A DNA stretch of 10,731 nt from Limnoglobus sp. GTDB lineage: Bacteria; Planctomycetota; Planctomycetia; Gemmatales; Gemmataceae. Below the pieces are notes generated by a model, which worked only from the letters and a program-made list of their open reading frames with translations, was not told the DNA's origin and searched no databases. The stretch lies in NCBI GenBank assembly GCA_025353985.1, contig JANXNT010001191.1:1-10731 (forward strand), in the 5' to 3' direction. Made by a program: the position numbers and the translations under genes. This document shows, in pieces, positions 5,731 through 10,731 of this stretch; positions within the stretch are counted from its first letter, which is position 1; each line of letters begins with the position of its first letter.

Positions 5731-6193
5731 GCCGTTTCCATCGGAGTTTGCTGGCCCCGAAGACAGCGCCGGTTTTTTGTTGTGGCAAGTTGGGAACTTG
5801 TGGCAACGCAAACAGAAGGCTGCGCTCGAATGCGTCGGGTTGACTCACGTGCAATTCGTGCTGTTAGCATCGCTAAACTGGCTGACACACAACGGCGAAA
5901 TCGTCACGCAAATCGAACTGGCGAGACAGGCGAAAACCGACGCGATGATGACTTCGCAAGTCGTGCGCGCGCTCGAAAAACGAGGCTTGGTACAGCGAAC
6001 CGAACACCCCTTCGATAGCCGTGCGAAGTGCTTGCGATTGACGAGTGCGGGCCGAAAACGCGTCGTTCGCGCGATGCCACTCGTGGAAGGAGTCGACGCA
6101 GAATTCTTTGCCACCCTGGGTAGTCGGCTCGCGCCCTTTCGCAAATCCCTCGTCGCACTCAACCGCGTCGAAGCGACAGCCCCACCGGAATAA
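5723..6193 (+). CDS. MarR-family winged-helix transcriptional regulator
   Basis: This is a 156-residue DNA-binding protein, expected to act as a cytoplasmic dimer, usually as a repressor released by small aromatic ligands. Residues 16-35 (AGFLLWQVGNLWQRKQKAAL) are the N-terminal dimerisation helix. LTHVQFVLLASL (40-51) begins the winged-helix domain. IVTQIELARQAKTDAMMTSQVVRALEKRGLV (60-90) holds the helix-turn-helix, and QRTEHPFDSRAKCLRLTSAG (91-110) is the wing with the conserved D-x-R and L-T. The C-terminal helices run from about 120. ATG 5723 has GAGGGG at 5713-5718; the frame is open further upstream, but that part is the SRPBCC gene in another frame. The likely target is its own operon (candidate site 5473-5485). 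MarR genes next to SRPBCC genes are a common pairing. The effector is unknown. Confidence 0.88.
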   Translation: MPEPFPSEFAGPEDSAGFLLWQVGNLWQRKQKAALECVGLTHVQFVLLASLNWLTHNGEIVTQIELARQAKTDAMMTSQVVRALEKRGLVQRTEHPFDSRAKCLRLTSAGRKRVVRAMPLVEGVDAEFFATLGSRLAPFRKSLVALNRVEATAPPE

Positions 6194-6297
6194 ACCCCAC
6201 GTTCCCAATTCCGCGCAGATAATCCCGTCGAGTTCGGCTACACTATTATTGCCGGATACTTTCGGAATTCGTTTTATCCTTTCCCACAGGTGTAGTT

Positions 6298-7293
6298 ATG
6301 GTTCCCAAACGGCGAGGGTTCACCCTCATCGAGCTTTTGGTGGTGATCGCGATTATCGCGATTCTCATCGGATTATTGTTACCCGCGGTGCAGAAGGTGC
6401 GCGATGCGGCGGCGCGTTCGACGTGCGCGAACAACATGAAGCAAATCGGCCTCGCGCTCCACAACTATGAGAGCACGACGGGCAAACTGCCCCCCGGCGG
6501 CCAAGGTCTCACGCCCAGCCCGTACCAGATTTCGTGGTACACTAGCGGCGCGAACAACAAGACCGTGCAGCCCGACCCGTATCAGCCCGGTTACAAGCAA
6601 GTTCACTCGCTATTCGTGCATATCTTGTCGTACGTCGAGCAAGGCAATCTCGCATCGCAGTTCGACATGAACTTCGCCTACAACGCCACGCCGGGCAACA
6701 TTGCGGCCTCGAAGAACATTATCAAAACGTATCTCTGCCCGAGCGATGCACTGCGTGGCACCCCCGCCGACAGCCTCGGCTTCGGCAGCATCGATTATGG
6801 CGCGACGCTACATTGCAACATCAACCCCGCTGGTGGCACGCCATACAGCGGCTCCGCTTATCTCACGCCCGGTGCGCTCGGTTCGATCGAAGTGCCGATT
6901 GCGGCAATTAGCGATGGCTTGAGCAACACGATTGCCGTGGCCGAAGACGTCGGCCGCAACGAGCGAATGGATTCCTTGTATGACGACCCGATTTCGTCGC
7001 CAGGCGGCCCGTCGCTGACAAAACGCAAACACTGGCGATGGCCCGAAGCGGACAACGCCTTTGGCGTGACGTTCACGCCAAACTACCACCTGAGCGTGTC
7101 GAACCCGTCGTGTAGTAAGCCGTGGACGCCGATGAATTGCGGGGCGAACGACGAGCTATTTAGCTTCCACTCGGGCGGCGCGAATGTGGTCTTCGCCGAT
7201 GGCCATGTGATCTTCCTGCGCGAAACCGTCTCGCCACTCGTGCTGCGTGCGTTAGTGAGCCGCGCAGAAGGCGATTCGATCGGGGATTACTAA
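6298..7293 (+). CDS. DUF1559 prepilin-like protein
   Basis: This 331-residue protein belongs to the large planctomycete DUF1559 family (pseudopilin-like, extracellular or envelope-bound, role unproven). It opens MVPKRRGFTLIELLVVIAII: a basic leader, the prepilin peptidase site after Gly7 with Phe8 as the new N-terminus, Glu at position +5 of the mature protein, and a hydrophobic helix to about residue 30. AARSTCANNMKQIGLALHNY (38-57) is the typical family segment. YLCPSD at 145-150 and ISDGLSNTIAVAED (204-217) mark the middle, and FHSGGANVVFADGHV (290-304) carries the C-terminal H-x9-DG motif (His291, Asp301-Gly302). Length is normal and no lesion is seen. AGG (6288-6290) precedes ATG 6298. 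It stands alone, 104 bases after marR; TACACT at 6239-6244 is a weak -10 candidate. Confidence 0.95.
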   Translation: MVPKRRGFTLIELLVVIAIIAILIGLLLPAVQKVRDAAARSTCANNMKQIGLALHNYESTTGKLPPGGQGLTPSPYQISWYTSGANNKTVQPDPYQPGYKQVHSLFVHILSYVEQGNLASQFDMNFAYNATPGNIAASKNIIKTYLCPSDALRGTPADSLGFGSIDYGATLHCNINPAGGTPYSGSAYLTPGALGSIEVPIAAISDGLSNTIAVAEDVGRNERMDSLYDDPISSPGGPSLTKRKHWRWPEADNAFGVTFTPNYHLSVSNPSCSKPWTPMNCGANDELFSFHSGGANVVFADGHVIFLRETVSPLVLRALVSRAEGDSIGDY

Positions 7294-7307
7294 TTACGAC
7301 AGCACGC

Positions 7308-7338
7308 CAGTCGGTGTTTATTTGCGAAGCACCGACTG
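7308..7338. terminator. 9-bp perfect hairpin between convergent genes
   Basis: CAGTCGGTG (7308-7316) pairs with CACCGACTG (7330-7338) around a 13-base loop, 15 bases after the DUF1559 stop and 8 bases beyond the toxin stop on the other strand. The location suits a bidirectional transcription stop. No T-run follows on either strand, so it is not a textbook intrinsic terminator; it may work with Rho or stabilise the 3' ends. Confidence 0.45.
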
Positions 7339-7345
7339 CGGCGAG

Positions 7346-7609
7346 TCATCGTCCAAATTTCCCAACACCCACGATGCGAACGATCTTGGTTTGTTCGTTG
7401 ACGCGAAACCGCACAACCAACATCGGTGGAAAAGCAATTCGGATCGCTCCTTCACGGGACTCACCCACGGAAAGCGGATCGTCCGCGAGCCTTCCGTTCA
7501 GAGCTTCGATGCCATCGGCCATACGATGTCGCTGGTCCGATTTTATACTCACTTAAATTTCCGCCAGCGCATCAAGGATGTCGGCCCGCCAAGCGACTTG
7601 ATAATTCAC
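7346..7609 (-). pseudogene. RelE/ParE-like toxin gene with premature stop codon
   Basis: The frame starts at GTG 7609, overlapping the antitoxin stop by 4 bases (GTGA), and reads VNYQVAWRADILDALAEI. An in-frame TAA follows (7553-7555), then SIKSDQRHRMADGIEAL and LADDPLSVGESREG up to the end VGVGKFGR. Joined, these make 87 codons, the normal size of small RelE/ParE-type mRNA-interferase or gyrase toxins. The piece DPLSVGESR resembles the planctomycete branch of that family as I remember it. Both halves are in one frame, so a single base change (for example TAC or TAT to TAA) explains the break. GTG directly follows the TAA, so re-initiation giving a 68-residue piece is conceivable, but the first strand and helix would be lost. 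A read-through or sequencing error is the other option. Confidence 0.65.
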
Positions 7610-7857
7610 GGCGTACCCCGCAGTGAGCGGAGTCGGGCCATCACCACTTCCGGCGTCACATAAACTGCGTTTGGGTCGTTATCGTGCTGCTCCATCTCTG
7701 CATCCGTCATCCCGAATTCCGGGAAGTGCATTCCCGGTCGCGGTGCGGGCGTGAAGCAGCCGAGGAGTTGGCCGTCGGGGCCGCGCACTTCCAAATCCAG
7801 ACCGACGGCGGTCGAAAGCGTGGCGAGCATGGCGGGGTCGGTAATGGTCAGCGACAT
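7606..7857 (-). CDS. antitoxin-like small protein of a type II toxin-antitoxin pair
   Basis: The 83-residue product starts MSLTITDPAMLATLSTAVG, continues LEVRGPDGQLLGCFTPAP, then has an acidic stretch FGMTDAEMEQHDNDPN and a short C-terminal helix VVMARLRSLRG. This layout (beta-strand DNA-binding or dimer part first, flexible acidic toxin-wrapping part last) suits the planctomycete antitoxins found before RelE/ParE-like toxins. I chose ATG 7857 because a perfect AGGAGG (7865-7870) is 7 bases upstream; the longer reading to 7893 would place that site inside the gene. The stop overlaps the toxin start (GTGA), which implies translational coupling. If the toxin is dead, this is now an orphan antitoxin that may still regulate its own promoter or neutralise related toxins. 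Confidence 0.7.
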   Translation of the reverse strand: MSLTITDPAMLATLSTAVGLDLEVRGPDGQLLGCFTPAPRPGMHFPEFGMTDAEMEQHDNDPNAVYVTPEVVMARLRSLRGTP

Positions 7858-7883
7858 CGGAAAGCCTCCTGTGGGTGTGGTGG

Positions 7884-7892
7884 ATTCTAACA
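7884..7892 (-). promoter_or_regulatory. extended -10 promoter element of the antitoxin-toxin operon
   Basis: On the minus strand TGTTAGAAT has the TGn extension plus TAGAAT, five of six to TATAAT. It lies 27 bases before ATG 7857, leaving room for a start near 7877 and the AGGAGG. Extended -10 promoters can do without a good -35, and none is seen. Confidence 0.4.
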
Positions 7893-7906
7893 CATCGTAC
7901 GCGCCT

Positions 7907-7931
7907 CACTACGCAATGATTTTGCGTCGTG
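7907..7931. promoter_or_regulatory. near-perfect palindrome upstream of the antitoxin (operator or terminator)
   Basis: Arms CACTACGCAA and TTGCGTCGTG pair at nine of ten positions around the 5-base centre TGATT. It lies 15 bases upstream of the extended -10 element and 26 bases downstream of the ceramidase-like stop. No T-run follows on the minus strand, so an operator for antitoxin autoregulation is at least as likely as a terminator of the upstream gene. Confidence 0.45.
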
Positions 7932-7956
7932 GCGAAACGTCGATCGGATGAGATGC

Positions 7957-9417
7957 TCATTTCGGCTTCGTGGGCCACAAGGTGTTGATGCGTTCGACGG
8001 TTCGGTCGACGAGGATTTGCCCGGCCTCCGTGTCGACTTCGTTACTTTGCACAATCGCACTGTAACCACCGCCCAGCACGGCGCGTTTTGTAGGTAAATA
8101 ACTACCCATTTCGGTCGAACCGGCCAACTGAATGACGAAGGTCTGCAATGCGGGGCTGCGCGCTTTGATCTGAATTCCGTAGTCCGTGAACAACTCGAAC
8201 GCATTTGTGGCAATCGCGATATCGCCGAGCCGCAGCACGTGGAGTTCCATTATGAACGGCTTGACGGTTCCGGCCCGCTGTTGATCGAATCGCGTCACGA
8301 CTTGTTGGTGCCACCACACCATCGTCTGCTGCCCTTTTTCTTTGGAGTAGAGGGCGACGTCGGCTTTCGCCAATTGCCATTCTCGCTCGGACACCTCGCG
8401 GCGAGGCAGTTCGAGCGGCTCGATTCGGTGACTCAGCGGCATGTCGGTATGCAAATCGTTTTTCGCACCATCGTAGGCGTCGTCCCAGGCACGTACGATC
8501 CGACGGGAAATATCCTGAAGGCGGTCGAGGCCGCGGAGTTTCCGCATCCGTTCGTCTGCTTGTTTGCGAAACATAGGACGCGGCGATTGATCGCCCGCGG
8601 CCGCGGCCCAACCGAGTACGTGGAGGTCTTTTCCGTACTTGGCACGCAGCGTCTCTCGCACGGGGTGCCAAAAATCCGCGTTGACCGCCGACCGACCTTC
8701 AACCTCCTGTGCAGGGCACGCGATGTTGATTGCGGTGGCCACGAGTTTGTCTTTGGCGTCCCAGAAGAACAGCACGTTGACATCGTGATCTTCGTAGCCT
8801 TCAATCATGCGAAAGTTCGGCTTGTCGGTAGCACCATACATGACCGCGGTGCCATCTGCGTAGACGGCCCGCCGATTGTGCGCAATCACGGCTTCGCCCA
8901 GGCCCCAACTGGCCTTGCCGGGCTGTCGCGCTTTCCACGCCGTCAGTACGGCTTCCGCCGCACGGTCGGCGAAAAACTCGACGTACTCTGTCGGCTGCAT
9001 CACGCCCTCTTTTGGAATTTCATAAACGCCTTCCGTCAGAACGGGGGCGGTATGCGTGTGCGTGGCGCTGAGAATGATTTTGTCGACGGGGAAGCCGGGC
9101 AGCGCTTTTTGGACCCGCGCCCGCGTCTTCGCGAGGGCATCGGCGGGGATTAACACCAGGTCGCAAGCCACCAAGATGGCCCGATCCAACATCTTGTCGC
9201 CATCGCGGGATTCCAGCGCCAACGCGGTCGCCATCACGGGACTTTCTACGCCGAGCGAGATCCGCGTATGCAACTGCCCCCACAGCGCGACGGGCTTGTC
9301 TGGCGTGATGCTCACCGTCGCGCCACCCACGTACAGTTCTGCCGCATCGGCACTCCCGGCGCAGATGAAAAAGCCGATCGCACTCAGAAAACAATTACGC
9401 TTCGTCGACAGAAACAT
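7957..9417 (-). CDS. secreted neutral/alkaline ceramidase-like protein
   Basis: This is a 486-residue exported protein of the Ceramidase_alk-related family abundant in planctomycetes. Residues 1-25 (basic start, LSAIGFFICAGSADA) are a signal peptide, and ELYVGGATVSITPD (27-40) is the typical family opening. SATHTHTAP (117-125) carries the zinc-binding HTH region, NADFWHPVRETL (246-257) follows, and AAGDQSPRP (273-281) is where true ceramidases keep the catalytic serine (Ser278). GGGYSA (449-454) sits near the end. The His expected in the N-x-A-x-H-P stretch of real ceramidases appears here as NIACPAQE (231-238, Cys234), so ceramide cleavage should not be assumed; another amide or ester substrate is possible. 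The C-terminal beta domain of full-length (~650-residue) ceramidases is absent. ATG 9417 has GAGG 8 bases upstream. It lies 69 bases after the acyltransferase-like gene, same strand. Confidence 0.8.
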   Translation of the reverse strand: MFLSTKRNCFLSAIGFFICAGSADAAELYVGGATVSITPDKPVALWGQLHTRISLGVESPVMATALALESRDGDKMLDRAILVACDLVLIPADALAKTRARVQKALPGFPVDKIILSATHTHTAPVLTEGVYEIPKEGVMQPTEYVEFFADRAAEAVLTAWKARQPGKASWGLGEAVIAHNRRAVYADGTAVMYGATDKPNFRMIEGYEDHDVNVLFFWDAKDKLVATAINIACPAQEVEGRSAVNADFWHPVRETLRAKYGKDLHVLGWAAAAGDQSPRPMFRKQADERMRKLRGLDRLQDISRRIVRAWDDAYDGAKNDLHTDMPLSHRIEPLELPRREVSEREWQLAKADVALYSKEKGQQTMVWWHQQVVTRFDQQRAGTVKPFIMELHVLRLGDIAIATNAFELFTDYGIQIKARSPALQTFVIQLAGSTEMGSYLPTKRAVLGGGYSAIVQSNEVDTEAGQILVDRTVERINTLWPTKPK

Positions 9418-9486
9418 TTTGATGTCCTCGTGGTAGAGTACCGGATGGAAATTTTCGAAACGCTGGGTTTAGAGGACGCCATCGTA

Positions 9487-10614
9487 TCACAATTTCAGGA
9501 ACAATCGGTGCTTCTCCAAATAGCGTAGGAACAAGTAACAGATCGAGAGCGAGACGCCGAAGGCGGCGAAGACGTACCAAAGTGGGGCGTCGCGTGGGGC
9601 GAACGGTTTGATCGCGTCGTTGACCATACTGTGGATAATGTAGCCGAGCAGTGCGTTCGTTCCGAACGTTCGCAGGATGCCGATACGCAGCGTTCCGATG
9701 TCGCATGCCCATACGAACAGTGCGTAAATTGCGAGCGAAAAACCGGCTCCGAAAACGAGGTAGGTCAGGCTCCCGGAACGCTGGCTGACGGTAAACAGGT
9801 TGTCGGTCGGCGGCTTTACGTCAACGAAAACGAACGGTGGTGCCGCCGGTGATACGGTCATTCGAAACTGCCATTCGTCGCTGTCGGACGGGGCCAGGTG
9901 TAAACACGTCAGGCCGTAGCCGAGCGCCAGGATCGCCAAACCCCACACCAGCAGTCGGCGAGCGACCCGCGCCCGGCTGCCGTCCGCAACCCACGCATCG
10001 TAGGCGAGCGAACCGGCGATCAGCGGAATCGTCCAGGTGAGAAAACCAAGCGGCCCGCCATCGACGCCGTTCGGTGGCGTGTTCGCCCAGCGGTAGTTGA
10101 ATGCGTACGACAGCGCGAGATGCAACAGCCCCGAGCCGACCGCGAACGCGATGCGTACGACCGGCCGCGACGCGATCACCGGCAACACCCACAGCGAAGT
10201 GACCGCAATGTGACTGAGCGTTTGAAATAAATCTTGCTTCGCCCAACGCAACAGCACGACATCGAGTTGTGTCGCGTCGGCCCATTGTTCCCAACGCGAA
10301 CCGACGCTGTAAACGACGAACGCAACGAGCAACAACGCGAAGTTTCGCTGCACGGCATGCGAATACGCCGAGCGTGCGCCGTGAGTTTCGGCACGGCGAA
10401 GGAACGTCAGCCGATACGCGAACCCGACCGCGAAAAAGAACTGCGGCATGATCGAATCGGCGTAGCTGAAATACGTGTGGTGGTGGCTGAGGACGGGCAG
10501 CACAGCCTTAATGGCCGCAAACGACCCGACGAAATTCACAAGGAACATTCCGAGAACCGTGTAGCCACGGAACTGATCCAACGACGCAATCCGCGCAACA
10601 TCGGCCATGTTCAT
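9487..10614 (-). CDS. multipass membrane protein, HGSNAT/NagX-type acyltransferase-like
   Basis: The 375-residue integral membrane protein has about ten hydrophobic segments (roughly 18-37, 56-72, 91-106, 132-147, 152-172, 190-207, 219-240, 281-302, 312-330, 345-364). SLDQFRGYTVLGMFLVNFVG (11-30), a His-rich loop with His44-His46, YADSIMPQFFFAVGFAYRLT (51-70) and GTNALLGYIIH (318-328) follow the pattern of the HGSNAT/NagX (DUF5009/DUF1624) family, which moves acetyl groups across the membrane onto amino sugars. The Asp in the D-x-x-x-P-x-F-x-F-x-x-G element (Asp53) is kept. A soluble insert lies at about 241-278. The start is ATG 10614, with GGAG 9 bases upstream; ATG 10608 is an alternative. 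It sits between an upstream same-strand gene (40 bases away) and the ceramidase-like gene, possibly one operon. The substrate is unknown. Confidence 0.7.
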   Translation of the reverse strand: MNMADVARIASLDQFRGYTVLGMFLVNFVGSFAAIKAVLPVLSHHHTYFSYADSIMPQFFFAVGFAYRLTFLRRAETHGARSAYSHAVQRNFALLLVAFVVYSVGSRWEQWADATQLDVVLLRWAKQDLFQTLSHIAVTSLWVLPVIASRPVVRIAFAVGSGLLHLALSYAFNYRWANTPPNGVDGGPLGFLTWTIPLIAGSLAYDAWVADGSRARVARRLLVWGLAILALGYGLTCLHLAPSDSDEWQFRMTVSPAAPPFVFVDVKPPTDNLFTVSQRSGSLTYLVFGAGFSLAIYALFVWACDIGTLRIGILRTFGTNALLGYIIHSMVNDAIKPFAPRDAPLWYVFAAFGVSLSICYLFLRYLEKHRLFLKL

Positions 10615-10654
10615 TCTTCAATTCTCCACGGATCCGTTTCGATCTCGTCGTTCC

Positions 10655-10731
10655 TTACTCTTCGACATCGTCCTGAATTTTGAACACGACGGCCGTTTTG
10701 GAGGCGTTGTTTTTGTTTTCGGTCAGTCCGC
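10655..10731 (-). CDS. C-terminal end of an unidentified protein (partial)
   Basis: From the window edge the minus strand reads GLTENKNNASKTAVVFKIQD then DVEE and a TAA (10655-10657). The stretch KTAVVFKIQDD looks like a beta-strand near a protein end, and the stop is 40 bases upstream of the acyltransferase-like start, as in an operon. Only 25 residues are visible, so this rests on coding-like composition and position. The family is not recognised. Confidence 0.45.
   Translation of the reverse strand, partial: GLTENKNNASKTAVVFKIQDDVEE

Noticed and set aside
8239..9153. 304-residue frame antisense to the ceramidase-like gene
   Set aside because: Shadow frame rich in Arg, His, Phe and Val; the minus-strand protein is well supported.
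1..10731. Insertion sequence or prophage behind the gene remnants
   Set aside because: No transposase or integrase fragments and no terminal inverted repeats or target duplications were seen near the breakpoints.

Overview
The window looks like chromosomal DNA from a planctomycete, most likely a Gemmata relative. The best markers are a prepilin-like DUF1559 protein (6298-7293), a secreted ceramidase-like protein of a type that planctomycetes carry in many copies (7957-9417), and a small antitoxin/toxin pair and an MPLRDHFRPP-type fragment that resemble paralogous families I know from Gemmata-type genomes. All family calls come from reading the sequence and from memory; no search was run.

Layout. 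1-159 is the tail of an unidentified plus-strand gene. 190-375 holds the 5' remnant of a planctomycete paralogous gene that runs into the 3' end of a secreted alpha/beta-hydrolase (350-1330, minus). Diverging from the hydrolase is panD (1405-1863, plus), aspartate 1-decarboxylase for beta-alanine and pantothenate. panD converges with leuS (1879-4440, minus); only 15 bases separate the stop codons, and a probable panD terminator lies in the last codons of leuS.

4441-5064 has no convincing gene. It holds a 9-bp hairpin, a 42-bp direct repeat built from four degenerate ~21-bp units, and a possible promoter. Next comes a compact stretch of gene remains: the 5' end of a serpin lipoprotein gene (5065-5289), joined to an antisense internal piece of an Fe/Mn superoxide dismutase gene (5284-5450), then an SRPBCC gene that seems to have lost its middle in frame (5512-5730). 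The SRPBCC remnant overlaps an intact MarR-family regulator (5723-6193). The DUF1559 gene follows.

The right third is on the minus strand. Reading in the direction of transcription from the right edge: the tail of an unidentified gene (10655-10731), a multipass membrane protein resembling NagX/HGSNAT-type acetyltransferases (9487-10614), the ceramidase-like protein, and an antitoxin-toxin pair (7346-7857) whose toxin carries an in-frame stop at codon 19.

The intact genes do housekeeping (leuS, panD), envelope or extracellular hydrolysis (esterase, ceramidase-like, acyltransferase) and regulation (MarR, antitoxin). I see no phage, IS element, CRISPR array, RNA gene or defence island. The notable feature is the density of decayed genes, five in about 7.5 kb, between intact ones. 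No clear candidate for a new multi-gene system is visible.
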